A stretch of 56,236 nucleotides of DNA from Pseudomonas sp. C2B4 (GCF_013359695.1 NZ_JABFMU010000043.1:1-56236), one strand, 5' to 3'; counted from the stretch's first letter, positions 33,692 to 43,312 are shown. Notes: generated by a model not told the origin, from the letters alone. Numbers and translations: made by a program.

Positions 33692-35299
33692 TCAGGCGTC
33701 CTGCAAAATCAGGTCGGCCCCCTTCTCCGCCACCATCAGCACCGCGGCATGGGTATTGCCGGAGGTCACGTTGGGGAAAATCGACGCGTCGACGATGCGC
33801 AAGCCGTCCAGGCCATGAACCTTGAGGCGCTTGTCCACCACCGACTTCTGCTGGTCCGCGCCCATGGCGCAGGAGCCGCACAGGTGATAGATCGACCCGC
33901 TGTTTTCCCGGAAATACTGCAACATCTGCTCGTCGGTTTCGACCACAGGCCCTGGCAGCACTTCTTCGACCGTGATGCCCTTGAGCGCCGGCGCATTCAT
34001 GATTTTGCGCATCAGCCGGCTGCCCTGGATCACCTCGTCGATGTCCTTCTGGGTGCTCAGGTAGTTGGGATCGATCAGCGCCGCGTCCCGGGGGTTTTTC
34101 GAGGCGATCTCGATGTGCCCGCGACTGGTGGGCCGGCACGGGTTGAAGCACAGCAGGAAGCCTGAGTACGGCTCGGGCTTGAGGCTGGCCTTGTTGTTTT
34201 TCGGGATCTGATACGACAGCGGGTTGAAGTACAGCTGCAGGTTCGGGTTGGCCTGCTGCTCGTCGCCACGGAAGAAACCGCCCGCCTGATTGACGCTCAT
34301 GGCCAGCGCACCTTTACGGGTGAACAGGTATTTCAGGCCGAGCTTGAACTGGCCGAACAGCGAACTGAGCTGATCGTTGAGCGTCGGGATGTTGGCCTTG
34401 TAGTAGTAACTGGCGCACAGGTGGTCCTGCAGGTTCTGCCCCACCGCCGGCAGGTGCTTGACCAGCGGGATGTTGTGCTTGTTCAGCAGCGCCTGATCGG
34501 CGACGCCGGACAGTTGCAGAATCTTCGGCGTGTCCACGGCACCGGCGCAGAGGATCACTTCCTTGTTCGCGGTAAAGGTGCGCACCACACCGTGCTGGGT
34601 CACGGAAATACCGGTCGCCCGACCGTTATCGAACAGCACGCGATCCACCAGGGCGTGATGCTCGACAGTCAGGTTCGGCCGGCCCAGCGCCGGATGCAGG
34701 TGGGCAAAGCTGCTGGAGCAGCGCTGGCCGTCGCGGGTGTTGACGTCGTAGATCCCCGCGCCTTCGAACTTCGCCCCGTTGAAATCCTCGCTCAGCGGAT
34801 AGCCCAGCTCATCGCAGCCCTTGAGGAACACGTCGCAGATCGGGTGAGTCTGGCCCTTCATCGGGGTGATGCTGATCGGGCCGCTGCCACCGTGGTACTC
34901 GCTGTCGCCCAGCGGGTGGTTTTCCAGTTTGCGGAAATACGGCAGCACATCCGAGAAACCCCAGCCGTCGTTGCCGTTGGCTGCCCAGTCGTCGAAATCG
35001 TGGGCCTGGCCGCGCACGTAGATCATCGCGTTGATCGAACCCGAGCCACCCTGCACCTTGCCGCGCGGGGCATAGATTTCACGGTTGCCCAGCTGCTTTT
35101 GTGGCTGGCTGTAATACATCCAGTTGAAGGTCGGGTTGTAATACATTTTGGCGAAGCCGACCGGGATCTTGAACCACAGGGAGCTGTCCTTTCCGCCCGC
35201 TTCCAGCAGCAGTACCGTGTGTTTTCCGGAGGCCGAAAGGCGATTGGCCAGAACACAGCCTGCGGCGCCAGCGCCAGCGATGATGTAGTCGTATGTCAT
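33692..35299 (-). CDS. GMC-family FAD oxidoreductase (choline dehydrogenase-like)
   Basis: A 535-residue GMC flavoprotein. FAD motif IIAGAGAAGCVLANRLS at the N-terminus, the GMC signature RGKVQGGSGSINAMIYVRG near 80-100, and the catalytic residues H472 (SIYHLCGSCAMG) and H517 (SGNTHAAV). It oxidises an alcohol or polyol, probably passing electrons to the respiratory chain. No signal peptide is seen. It belongs to a minus-strand block with the enolase-superfamily dehydratase and MFS importer, separated by a type-2 repeat. Confidence 0.92.
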   Translation of the reverse strand: MTYDYIIAGAGAAGCVLANRLSASGKHTVLLLEAGGKDSSLWFKIPVGFAKMYYNPTFNWMYYSQPQKQLGNREIYAPRGKVQGGSGSINAMIYVRGQAHDFDDWAANGNDGWGFSDVLPYFRKLENHPLGDSEYHGGSGPISITPMKGQTHPICDVFLKGCDELGYPLSEDFNGAKFEGAGIYDVNTRDGQRCSSSFAHLHPALGRPNLTVEHHALVDRVLFDNGRATGISVTQHGVVRTFTANKEVILCAGAVDTPKILQLSGVADQALLNKHNIPLVKHLPAVGQNLQDHLCASYYYKANIPTLNDQLSSLFGQFKLGLKYLFTRKGALAMSVNQAGGFFRGDEQQANPNLQLYFNPLSYQIPKNNKASLKPEPYSGFLLCFNPCRPTSRGHIEIASKNPRDAALIDPNYLSTQKDIDEVIQGSRLMRKIMNAPALKGITVEEVLPGPVVETDEQMLQYFRENSGSIYHLCGSCAMGADQQKSVVDKRLKVHGLDGLRIVDASIFPNVTSGNTHAAVLMVAEKGADLILQDA

Positions 35300-35354
35300 G
35301 CACGGTTACCGCGTAAGTCGTTGTACAAAAAAATCGCCCGGTGAAGACAAAAAA

Positions 35355-35512
35355 CCTGTGGGCGCGAACCTTTGTGGCGAGGGGATTTATCCCCGTCCGG
35401 CTGCGAAGCAGTCGTAATTCCTGACAACTCGGTGTGGCTGGAAGAATGCAGAGGGCCGCTTCGCAGCCCAACGGGGATAAATCCCCTCGCCACAAAAGCT
35501 CAATCCCACAGG
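35355..35512. repeat. Type-2 dispersed repeat with REP-like ends
   Basis: Inverted arms GTGGCGAGGGGATTTATCCCC and GGGGATAAATCCCCTCGCCAC enclose GGCTGCGAAGCAGTCG and GGGCCGCTTCGCAGCCC; outer ends CCTGTGGG and CCCACAGG. Very similar to the copy at 44.7 kb, including its TGTGGCTGGAAGAATGCA core. Confidence 0.92.
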
Positions 35513-35530
35513 GATCGGCGCCATGTCCCG

Positions 35531-36748
35531 TCAGCCCTTGGCCGGCGATGTGTCTTTGACGTCCGCCGGGGTCGGCGCCATCTGCAGGTGCAGGCGCTCA
35601 CCGGTGTACGGCGAATGCCTGCGCACCACGTCCATGTTCAGCTCGACGCCCAGGCCCGGCTCGGTGGACGGGATGATGTAGCCGTCCTCCCACTGCAACG
35701 GCTTGGTGAGGACTTCGGCATGGAAACCGCCCCAGGTCATGATGCTTTCCTGGATCAGGAAGTTCGGCGTGCAGGTGGCCAGCTGGAAGCTCGCAGCGGC
35801 GCCAATCGGTCCGTTGTAGAGATGCGGGGCGATCTGCGCGTAGTAAGCCTCGGCCATGCTGGCAATCTTCTTGGCTTCCAGCAGGCCGCCGCAGCGGGCG
35901 ACGTTCATTTGCAGGATCGACGCGCCGCCGGCCTGCAGCAGCTTGAAGAATTCGTACTTGGTGGTCAGGCGCTCGCCGGTGGCAATCGGGATGCTGGTCT
36001 TGGCCGCGACTTGCGCCATGGCGTCTTCCTGGCCCGGTGGTACCGGTTCTTCGAACCACAGCGGGTCGTACTTCTCCAGGCGCTTGGCCAGGCGGATCGC
36101 CGAGGACGGGACCATTTGCCCGTGAGTGCCGAACAGCAGGTCGCACTTGTCGCCCACCGCTTCGCGGATCTTGCGGCAGAAGGTTTCGCAGCGCTCCAGC
36201 ACTTCCAGGGAAATCTGGTGCCCGGAGTACGCGGTGTACGGTCCTGCCGGGTCGAACTTCACGGCGGTGAAGCCTTTGTTCATGTTCTCGATGGCGCACT
36301 CGGCGGCCAGGTCCGGGTCGTCGTAGTCGTACTCGCCCTTGCTGTTGACCGGGTACAGATAGGTGTAGGAACGCAGGCGCTCGTTGACCTTGCCGCCCAG
36401 CAACTCGTACACCGGCTTGTTCGCCGCCTTGCCGATGATGTCCCAGCAGGCCATTTCCAGGCCGCTGACCACGCCCATCATGGTCAGGTCCGGACGCTGG
36501 GTGAAACCGCTGGAATAAGCCTGGCGGAAGAAGCGCTCGATGTGGTGCGGGTCCTGGTTCAGCAGGTAGCGTTCGAACACGTCTTCGATGATCGGCAGCA
36601 TGGCCTTGGGGCCGAAGGTCGCGGCGTAGATTTCGCCCACGCCTTCGATGCCGCAATCGGTCTTGATCTTGACGAACAGCCAGTACATGCCGCCGATGTG
36701 CGGCGGTGGTACGGCAACGATATGGGTTTCAAGGGCGACGATTTTCAT
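35531..36748 (-). CDS. Enolase-superfamily sugar-acid dehydratase (mandelate racemase-like)
   Basis: A 405-residue enolase-superfamily protein. K164 in VKFDPAGP, E233 and E234 in WFEEPVP, E259 in TGERLTT and H309 in APHLYNG match galactonate/mannonate-dehydratase relatives. The first metal ligand is odd: relatives have Asp-Phe-His-Gly-Arg, this protein has Gly207-Thr208-His209-Gly-Gln. I think it dehydrates an aldonic or uronic acid, but the missing Asp leaves activity uncertain. The ATG at 36748 lies one base past the MFS stop, so the two are translationally coupled. Confidence 0.88.
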   Translation of the reverse strand: MKIVALETHIVAVPPPHIGGMYWLFVKIKTDCGIEGVGEIYAATFGPKAMLPIIEDVFERYLLNQDPHHIERFFRQAYSSGFTQRPDLTMMGVVSGLEMACWDIIGKAANKPVYELLGGKVNERLRSYTYLYPVNSKGEYDYDDPDLAAECAIENMNKGFTAVKFDPAGPYTAYSGHQISLEVLERCETFCRKIREAVGDKCDLLFGTHGQMVPSSAIRLAKRLEKYDPLWFEEPVPPGQEDAMAQVAAKTSIPIATGERLTTKYEFFKLLQAGGASILQMNVARCGGLLEAKKIASMAEAYYAQIAPHLYNGPIGAAASFQLATCTPNFLIQESIMTWGGFHAEVLTKPLQWEDGYIIPSTEPGLGVELNMDVVRRHSPYTGERLHLQMAPTPADVKDTSPAKG

Positions 36749-36749
36749 C

Positions 36750-38069
36750 TCAGGCACCTGTTTTATTCATATTTTTACGATTGATACGTGCGCGCAGGGT
36801 CAGGGCCGCGAAGGTCCCGAGCAGGCCGACGAAAGCGATGTAGCCGAAATACAGCTTGTAACCAAAGGCACCGGGGAAATGCTCGGTGAGGTAGCCGTTG
36901 ATCAACGGAATGAAGGCGTCCGGCAGGTAGCCGACCACCGAGACAATGCCAATGGCCAGGCCGGTGATGCGCAGCGGAATGTTGCAGGCGTCGAGGATCG
37001 CCCAGTACAGGCCGCGAATGGCGTAGGTCATCAGGCCAATGAAAATCACCGTGGCGATCAGCAGGCCCATGCTGCCCAGTGCCGGGAACACGATCAGGCC
37101 GACCATCGCCAGCGTCGCGAGGAACAACGCAACGATCAGCACCGAAATGTTGGAGAACTTGTCGCCCAGCCAGCCACCGCCGATGCCGCCGATGGGGCGC
37201 ATCCACAATTTGATGGTGGTGATGGTGCCGGCCATGACCGCGGTCATGCCGCCGCCCTGCAAGTAATCGGAGAAGCTGTAGGTGGCCCAGAAGATGTGAT
37301 AGCCGCAGAACACAATGGCGGTGACCAGCCACAGTTCGGGGATTTTCACCAGCGTCGTCAGGTCGCTGAGCAGGTTGAACTTGCCCTTCTCCACTGGCGC
37401 CGTGTCTTCCATCGACTTCGGGTCCTTGATCAGCACCAGCACACAGCCGATGGCGATACAGGTGAAGGCATACAGGTAGACCACGTGCTTGAAACCTTCG
37501 GCCGTGGACTCGCCACGGGTTTCGGTGGCGTAGGCGAACAAGCCCAGGGCAACCGTCGCCAGCAAGGCTTCCACCAGGCCACGACCGCCGTCGAGGATGC
37601 CGAAGAAACGGCCCTGCTCGGAGTGATGGGCAATCATCTTCACGCGCTTGAGCACCGAGGCCCAGAAGGTCAAACCGGTGGTCAGGCCCCAGCAACCGAA
37701 GATGATCATCAGGCCGGTCATCGAGGGCGCGGTGGAGTACCACAGGCCCAGGACACCGGTGGCGACCAGTGAAAAGAAAATCAGGAAACGCGGGGCGATA
37801 CGGTCGGCCAGCCAGCCGCTGGGCAGATAACTCAGGAGGAAAATCGTACCGAGCATCGAGTACAGATAACCCAGTTCACTGTGGTTGATCTGGAACACTT
37901 CGAGCATGGTGGTCTGGTAGACCTGGCGCAGATACAGGATCGGGTAGATCGCACCGGCGGCCAGCACCAGCAGCATCAGTTGGAAATAACGACTTCCCTT
38001 GTCGCTGTGACTTTTCGAAACCGTGCTGGAACCCTGAACAGTGGCAGCAGTGGATGCTTGCTTGGACAT
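36750..38069 (-). CDS. MFS transporter, sugar-acid or sugar-phosphate type
   Basis: A 439-residue inner-membrane transporter with about 12 segments, resembling the organophosphate/hexuronate MFS branch (SYLPSGWLADRIAPRFL, GRFFGILDGGRGLVEALLA). It is the first gene of a unit with the enolase-superfamily dehydratase, so it probably imports that enzyme's substrate. A CA motif lies 43 bases upstream at 38112. Confidence 0.9.
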   Translation of the reverse strand: MSKQASTAATVQGSSTVSKSHSDKGSRYFQLMLLVLAAGAIYPILYLRQVYQTTMLEVFQINHSELGYLYSMLGTIFLLSYLPSGWLADRIAPRFLIFFSLVATGVLGLWYSTAPSMTGLMIIFGCWGLTTGLTFWASVLKRVKMIAHHSEQGRFFGILDGGRGLVEALLATVALGLFAYATETRGESTAEGFKHVVYLYAFTCIAIGCVLVLIKDPKSMEDTAPVEKGKFNLLSDLTTLVKIPELWLVTAIVFCGYHIFWATYSFSDYLQGGGMTAVMAGTITTIKLWMRPIGGIGGGWLGDKFSNISVLIVALFLATLAMVGLIVFPALGSMGLLIATVIFIGLMTYAIRGLYWAILDACNIPLRITGLAIGIVSVVGYLPDAFIPLINGYLTEHFPGAFGYKLYFGYIAFVGLLGTFAALTLRARINRKNMNKTGA

Positions 38070-38111
38070 TGAGTAGACCTCTGGCGCCCGGTGGTCCGGG
38101 CGCTCGGATAA

Positions 38112-38119
38112 TTGTTTTT
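38112..38119 (-). promoter_or_regulatory. CA motif (AAAAACAA) before MFS gene
   Basis: Exact AANAANAA match, 43 nt upstream of the start at 38069, in the short gap behind the aldehyde dehydrogenase gene. It is further from the start than the other motifs. Confidence 0.4.
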
Positions 38120-38151
38120 ATGTGTGAAGCGTGAGGCGTATTGCGGGTGGA

Positions 38152-39582
38152 TCAATACTTCATGACCACCAAACGGGTCTGGGTAAATTCGAGCATGCCG
38201 TGCTTGCCGTCATCGCCGCCCAGGCCCGAGCGTTTCCAGCCGGCGTGGAAGCCCTGGTACGGGTCGGCCGGGGTGCGATTGACGTACAGTTCGCCGGCCT
38301 CGATGGTGCTGGCGACTTTCATCGTGGTGCGGTAGTTCTCGGTATAGAGCACCGAGGACAGACCGAACTGGTGATCGTTGGCCATGGCCAGGGCTTCGTC
38401 GATGTCGCGGTATTTGAGTACTGGAAGCACCGGGCCGAAAATTTCTTCCTGGATGATTTCCATGTCCTGGCGGCAACCGCTGAGCAGGGTCGGCGGGTAG
38501 AAATGGCCTTTGCCTTGCGGAATGAAACCGCCGGTTTCCAGCACCGCACCGTCGGCGATGGCGCGCTCGACCATGGCATGGATGTTCCGCTGCGAACTGG
38601 CGTTGACCAGTGGCCCCATGAAAGCCGGGTCCACGGCGCGATCACCGAACTCCACGGCGCTGATTTTTTCTTTCAGCAGACCGAGGAATTTGTCGTAGAC
38701 GCTTTCCTGCACATACACCCGTTCCACCGCCGTGCACAACTGGCCGCAGTGAGTGGTCTTGGAGGCGACGATGGCAGTGGCGGCGGCTTCAAGGTCAGCA
38801 TCGGCCTCGATGATCGCCGGAGTCTTGCCCCCCAGTTCCAGGGACGGCTTGGCGATGTTGGCCTTGCAGTAATCGAGGACGATGCGCCCGGCATTGACGC
38901 TGCCGGTCAGGGTGATCAGACCCACGGCGTTATGGGTGCAGACTGCGGCGGCGGTGGCGTGGTCCATGGTCAGGATGTTGATCACGCCCGCCGGCATGCC
39001 GGATTGCTGCACCGCCCTGGCGATTTCGAAGGCCGAGATCGGCGTGTTGTTGCTCGGGCGCACGACCACAGTGTTGCCGGCAATCAGCGCCGGGGCGATT
39101 TTGCGCAGCAGGGTGTAGACCGGGTAGTTGAACGGGATCAGGCAGGCGACCACGCCAATCGGTTCGCGGTGCAGAAACAGGTTTTCGTCCGGCGTGTCGC
39201 TGGGAATGATTTCGCCTTCGATTCGGCGCGCCCATTCGGCATGGTAGCGGGTGATCTGCGCGGCGTAGCGGGCTTCGTTGCTGGCGTCGGCCAGGCTCTT
39301 GCCGGACTCGGCAGCCAGGGCTTCACCGATGCTCTCGGCGCGGGTATCCAGGGCATCGGCGAAAGCGCGCAGGTGTTCGGCGCGTTCGATGCTGGTGAGT
39401 TTGCCCCAGGTTTTCTGCGCAGCGGCAGCGGCTTCCACGGCAAAGGTGGCTTCATCGGCGGTGGCGGCAGACACCTGGCCGACCCGCTCTTCGGTCGCCG
39501 GGTCGTAGACCGCGATCAGCGCAGCGCTGGCCGGCTCAATGAATTGCCCGTTAACAAAGTTTCGCTCGAGTCGCATGTGCAT
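38152..39582 (-). CDS. Aldehyde dehydrogenase (lactaldehyde/glycolaldehyde AldA-like)
   Basis: A 476-residue NAD-dependent aldehyde dehydrogenase close to AldA. Cofactor motif FTGSVNAG-like in LTGSVNAG, general base in SLELGGKTPA, catalytic Cys in CGQLCTAVERVYV. It would oxidise the aldehyde left by sugar-acid breakdown and starts the minus-strand block that continues into the MFS and dehydratase. Two starts two codons apart (39582 and 39576) are equally possible. Confidence 0.9.
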   Translation of the reverse strand: MHMRLERNFVNGQFIEPASAALIAVYDPATEERVGQVSAATADEATFAVEAAAAAQKTWGKLTSIERAEHLRAFADALDTRAESIGEALAAESGKSLADASNEARYAAQITRYHAEWARRIEGEIIPSDTPDENLFLHREPIGVVACLIPFNYPVYTLLRKIAPALIAGNTVVVRPSNNTPISAFEIARAVQQSGMPAGVINILTMDHATAAAVCTHNAVGLITLTGSVNAGRIVLDYCKANIAKPSLELGGKTPAIIEADADLEAAATAIVASKTTHCGQLCTAVERVYVQESVYDKFLGLLKEKISAVEFGDRAVDPAFMGPLVNASSQRNIHAMVERAIADGAVLETGGFIPQGKGHFYPPTLLSGCRQDMEIIQEEIFGPVLPVLKYRDIDEALAMANDHQFGLSSVLYTENYRTTMKVASTIEAGELYVNRTPADPYQGFHAGWKRSGLGGDDGKHGMLEFTQTRLVVMKY

Positions 39583-39591
39583 CGCCCATCG

Positions 39592-39599
39592 TTGTTTTT
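39592..39599 (-). promoter_or_regulatory. CA motif (AAAAACAA) before aldehyde dehydrogenase
   Basis: Exact AANAANAA match 9 nt upstream of the first ATG at 39582. Confidence 0.55.
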
Positions 39600-39703
39600 A
39601 TCCAGTGCGAGCAGTCTTGGCATCCTGAGCTTGTAGGACAAACGATTTATTGAGCGAGGTAACATTCGAAAAACGCATGTTATCCCTTAAACGATGGGAT
39701 TCC

Positions 39704-39797
39704 TTGTGGGAGCGAGCCTGCTCGCGAAAGCAGTGTGTCAGTCGACCTATGTATTGCCTGACAGAATGCCTTCGCGAGCAGGCTCGCTCCCACAGGG
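39704..39797. repeat. REP pair
   Basis: Inverted REP units between the LysR gene's 3' end and the aldehyde dehydrogenase leader. Confidence 0.95.
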
Positions 39798-39809
39798 GTT
39801 TAGTGGTGT

Positions 39810-40739
39810 TTAGATGACTGCGGTCGAGGGCTCCAGCTGCCGCTGCGCCAGCCACATTTCCTCCTGCAACCACTGCCCGAACACCTGCAATTGCGGCAGC
39901 GACTGTTCGGGTCGGGTCACCAGCCAGTACGACTGATGGCCTTCGACATGCACGTTGAGCACCTGAGTCAACTGCCCGCTGGCCAGCTCCGGGGCGACCA
40001 TGTGCCAGTCGGCGATGGTGATGCCCAACCCGTCGACGGCTGCGCGGATCGCCAGGTCGAGCAAATCGAATTCATAACCACCCTGAGTATCGACACCGCT
40101 GATGCGTGCCGCGTCCAGCCAGTGTTTCCAGGTCAGGTAGCGCTGATCTTCCCGGGCCAGCACATGCAACAGCGTCAGGCGGTTGAGGTCGATGCCCTGT
40201 TCGGTCCATTCCCGCGCATACAAGGTGGGGGCGCACACGGCGATGTGCCGCTCCTGAAACAGCAGCGAACTGTCCAGGCCATCCCATTCGCCGTTGCCGA
40301 AACGAATCGCGCAGTCCAGCGTACTGGTTTCCGCCAGGCTGTCCTGCAGGCGGGTGGTGATGCTCAGTTCCAGTTCCGGATGCTGCTCGCGCAAGCGCCC
40401 CAGGCGCGGCATCAGCCAGCGGTTGGTGAAGGTCGGCGGCGCGTTGATGTGCAGGCGATTGGCGTGGGATTTCTGCTGGATGCTGCGCACCGTCAGCTCG
40501 ATCTTGTCGAAAGACTGATGCAACGCCCGCAGCAGCACCCGGCCGGCGCTGGTCAGTTCCAGATGATGGTGACGGCGTTCCAGCAGACTCTCGTCCAGCT
40601 GTTCCTCCAGCTGACGCACCTGGCGGCTGACCGCGCTCTGGGTCACGTTCAACAACTCCGCGGCACGGGTGAAGCTGCCCGTGCTGCCGGCCACTTCAAA
40701 GGCTTTCAGCGCGTTGAGGCCGGGCATTTTGCGTTTCAT
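39810..40739 (-). CDS. LysR-family regulator, GcvA-like
   Basis: A 309-residue LysR regulator with LNALKAFEVAGSTGSFTRAAELLNVTQSAVSRQVRQLEE as its winged helix (seen in pieces), the GcvA branch. The ATG at 40739 (MKRKMPGLNA) is used. It is divergent from the outer-membrane porin at 40925 and upstream of the aldehyde-dehydrogenase block, both plausible targets. Confidence 0.9.
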   Translation of the reverse strand: MKRKMPGLNALKAFEVAGSTGSFTRAAELLNVTQSAVSRQVRQLEEQLDESLLERRHHHLELTSAGRVLLRALHQSFDKIELTVRSIQQKSHANRLHINAPPTFTNRWLMPRLGRLREQHPELELSITTRLQDSLAETSTLDCAIRFGNGEWDGLDSSLLFQERHIAVCAPTLYAREWTEQGIDLNRLTLLHVLAREDQRYLTWKHWLDAARISGVDTQGGYEFDLLDLAIRAAVDGLGITIADWHMVAPELASGQLTQVLNVHVEGHQSYWLVTRPEQSLPQLQVFGQWLQEEMWLAQRQLEPSTAVI

Positions 40740-40902
40740 GAAAGGCTCTCGGGGATCGGTGACAGGGCGCCAAGGATCCCACGGCAGCGGCACATTGTCC
40801 TACAGGATTTTTTCACTAACATGCATCTGAGGAAGGTTTCTCTCGATTTTTAATCGTTTGTTCATCGCACCGCAGATCGCAAGACTGGCCGCCATCTCAC
40901 AT

Positions 40903-40910
40903 AAAAATAA
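40903..40910 (+). promoter_or_regulatory. CA motif (AAAAATAA) before porin
   Basis: Exact AANAANAA match 14 nt upstream of the ATG at 40925, ahead of a weak ribosome binding site CCGAGAG. Confidence 0.55.
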
Positions 40911-40924
40911 CCGAGAGCTGCCAC

Positions 40925-42103
40925 ATGCCCTTCCCTGTTTCCCTGCGCCTCAGTCCTGTCTATATCGCTCTACTCTGCACCTTTGCAGCCCCTGCCATGG
41001 CCGTGCAAGTCACCGACAACCTCGACCTGGGCGGTGCCATCCGCGCCCGCTGGGATTACGACCCGGACCGCGACATCCAGACGTTCGGGCTGGACACCGT
41101 TTACCTCAGCGCCAAGTACAACTCCGACAGCTGGATCGGCGAGGCCCAGTACCGTTTCTACGGGCGCTCCTACCCCTACCGCTACACCAAAAACTACGGC
41201 GACATCCAGTTCGCCAAGCTCGTCTGGGCCGGCTACAAGTTCAATCCCGACCAGCAGGTGCAGGTGGGCCTGAACACCGTGCCGTTCGGCTTGCAGCCGT
41301 ACTTCGGCAGCACCTTCTTCGAGACCCTGGGCAACGTCATTGGCCTGGAAGATCTGCAGGAGGTCGGCGCCAAGTACATTCAGCAGAGTGGCGACTGGAA
41401 CATCCAGGGCGGTTATTACCTGCGCCCGGCGTGGCAAGGCAAAGGCACCAGCAACGGCGTGACCTTCTCCAGCGTGGTGTCCGAGGCGGACAGCTATGTT
41501 TCCGACGGCAGCGACAACCAGGAGCGCAACACCGTGGTGCTGCGGGTCGCCAGGGCACTGGACCTGGGGCCGTGGAAGTCCGAAGTCGGCGTGTCGGGCC
41601 TGACCTCGTCCCTTGAGAACAAGGACACAAACGACAACGGCCGACGCAATGCCGTGGCCGTGCACTACCTGGGCAAGAACGGCCCATGGGGCGTGCAGTT
41701 GCAGGCGGCGCGGCAGCAGATGTCGCCACGCAACCCCGGCACCGACGAACTGGTGACCCTGGGCGGTTACGACGGCACCTACAACGTCGCCAGTCGCGGC
41801 AATCTCTATGTGGCTGACCTCAGCTATGACGTGGCCGGCAAATACCTGTTCGATCAGGTCAGCGGGGTCAAGGTCTACGCCAACTACAGCGCGTTCGACA
41901 AATCCGCCAGCGGGTTCGAGACGTCCGAGCGGGTGATTCTGGGCAGCTCGTTTGCGCTGAGCAAATTGTGGGTTGCGACGGAATGGATGTTCGGCAAGAA
42001 CGATCCGTACATTGGCGGCAGCAGCTATACCCAGAGCCTGGGGGCTGGCGGGACGGATCATTGGGAGAATCAGGTGTATGTGAACGTCGGGTACTACTTC
42101 TGA
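40925..42103 (+). CDS. Outer-membrane beta-barrel porin
   Basis: A 392-residue beta-barrel protein with a signal peptide (MPFPVSLRLSPVYIALLCTFAAPAMA) and a C-terminal Phe in YVNVGYYF, the sorting signal of outer-membrane barrels. Many alternating strands are visible (AVQVTDNLDLGGAIRARW). It resembles general or phosphate/carbohydrate-type porins of Pseudomonas, without being OprD. It is divergent from a LysR gene and would let the sugar acids handled by the neighbouring block cross the outer membrane. Confidence 0.85.
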   Translation: MPFPVSLRLSPVYIALLCTFAAPAMAVQVTDNLDLGGAIRARWDYDPDRDIQTFGLDTVYLSAKYNSDSWIGEAQYRFYGRSYPYRYTKNYGDIQFAKLVWAGYKFNPDQQVQVGLNTVPFGLQPYFGSTFFETLGNVIGLEDLQEVGAKYIQQSGDWNIQGGYYLRPAWQGKGTSNGVTFSSVVSEADSYVSDGSDNQERNTVVLRVARALDLGPWKSEVGVSGLTSSLENKDTNDNGRRNAVAVHYLGKNGPWGVQLQAARQQMSPRNPGTDELVTLGGYDGTYNVASRGNLYVADLSYDVAGKYLFDQVSGVKVYANYSAFDKSASGFETSERVILGSSFALSKLWVATEWMFGKNDPYIGGSSYTQSLGAGGTDHWENQVYVNVGYYF

Positions 42104-42130
42104 TCCAGCATTTTCGGCGTTCCTGAGGAC

Positions 42131-42210
42131 GCCTTCGCGAGCAGGCTCGCTCCCACATTGGATCTGTGGTGTTCACAAATCCCCTGTGGGAGCGAGCCTG
42201 CTCGCGAATG
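42131..42210. repeat. REP pair, reversed order
   Basis: CTTCGCGAGCAGG...CCCACA first, then CCTGTGGGAGCGAGCCTGCTCGCGAA; the same reversed order as at 29493 and 51221. Confidence 0.92.
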
Positions 42211-42296
42211 GGCCAGCCCAAACAACACTTGCATCAGCTCATTGCCAATAGTCAGATAGACGCTACAAAACAACATCAAGCAATGAGCCCCCTCCC

Positions 42297-43172
42297 ATGC
42301 GTCAACTGCCCTCGCTCAACATGCTGCGCATCTTCGAGGAAGTCGCGCGGCATCGCAGTTTCAGCCAGGCCGCCCTGGGCCTGAACGTCACCCAGGGCGC
42401 GGTGAGCCGGCAGATCAAGCAGCTCGAGGACTACCTCGGCGTGGCGCTGTTCATTCGCACGCCGCAAGGCCTGTCGCTGACCGAAGCCGGCACCGCCCTC
42501 TCCCCGCACCTGAGCGATGCCTTCGACCACATCGAACGCGCCCTGCAAGCCGTGCGCGTGCCCAACCTGCGCCAGCGCCTGCGGATTGTCGCGCCGCCGA
42601 CCTGGGCCACGCGCTGGCTGTCGGCGCACCTGCGCGCGTTCTGCCAGCGCTATCCGGACATCAGCCTGAGCGTGACCCACCAGGCCAGCCACGACAACCT
42701 CGCCGAGATCGACTGCCATATCCGCTTCGGCCTCGAAGCGGACAGCCATTGCCACAGTCAGTTGCTGGTGATGGAGCGGCACATCGCCGTCGCCAGTCCG
42801 GAGTTGTTTACCGACGGCCAGGCGCCCGACCTGCAGCAATTACCCTTGCTGCACATCCTGCACAACGGCAAGCGCTTGAAGGTCTGGGAAAACTGGCTGG
42901 CGGCGATGGGCCGCGACGATGTCGACGCCGGGCAAGGCCTGGAATTCAGCACCCTGGACCAGGTGATCCACACCGCCCTGGCCGGTGGTGGCCTGGCGGT
43001 GATCGACCGGCAGATGATCGAAAAGGAACTGGCCAATGGCAGCCTGTTGCCGATCACCCCGGTGGAGGTGATCGGGCCTTACGGTTATTGGCTGGATGTG
43101 GCGAATGACAAGTGGGGCTTGTCGAAGGTGAAGTTGTTTACCGAATGGCTGGAGCTGGTGAGCAATCCCTGA
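42297..43172 (+). CDS. LysR-family regulator, GcvA-like
   Basis: A 291-residue LysR regulator (LPSLNMLRIFEEVARHRSFSQAA, TQGAVSRQIKQLEDYLGVALF). No strong ribosome binding site precedes the ATG. It follows the porin on the same strand and converges on the MFS of the Fae cluster, so its target is unclear. Confidence 0.9.
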   Translation: MRQLPSLNMLRIFEEVARHRSFSQAALGLNVTQGAVSRQIKQLEDYLGVALFIRTPQGLSLTEAGTALSPHLSDAFDHIERALQAVRVPNLRQRLRIVAPPTWATRWLSAHLRAFCQRYPDISLSVTHQASHDNLAEIDCHIRFGLEADSHCHSQLLVMERHIAVASPELFTDGQAPDLQQLPLLHILHNGKRLKVWENWLAAMGRDDVDAGQGLEFSTLDQVIHTALAGGGLAVIDRQMIEKELANGSLLPITPVEVIGPYGYWLDVANDKWGLSKVKLFTEWLELVSNP

Positions 43173-43203
43173 CACACCAGTGTTCCCACTGCGTAGGAGT
43201 TCC

Positions 43204-43293
43204 CCTGTGGGAGCGAGCCTGCTCGCGAATGCGGAGTGTCAGCGACATATAAGTGCCTGACACACTGCCTTCGCGAGCAGGCTCGCTCCCACA
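43204..43293. repeat. REP pair
   Basis: Inverted REP units between convergent LysR and MFS genes, at the likely end of both transcripts. Confidence 0.95.
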
Positions 43294-43312
43294 AGGGTTC
43301 AGTGAACACTCC

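Noticed and set aside
33171..34151. 326-residue fusion of the receiver with an upstream domain
   Set aside because: The upstream part is an off-frame reading of the GMC gene; the receiver has its own ATG and ribosome binding site at 33578.
35372..36784. 470-residue plus-strand frame opposite the enolase-superfamily gene
   Set aside because: It begins in the type-2 repeat and shows no family motifs; the opposite strand has all expected catalytic residues.
39576..39582. Choice between two ATG starts for the aldehyde dehydrogenase
   Set aside because: Neither has a better ribosome binding site; the first was reported and the second noted, as the difference is two residues.
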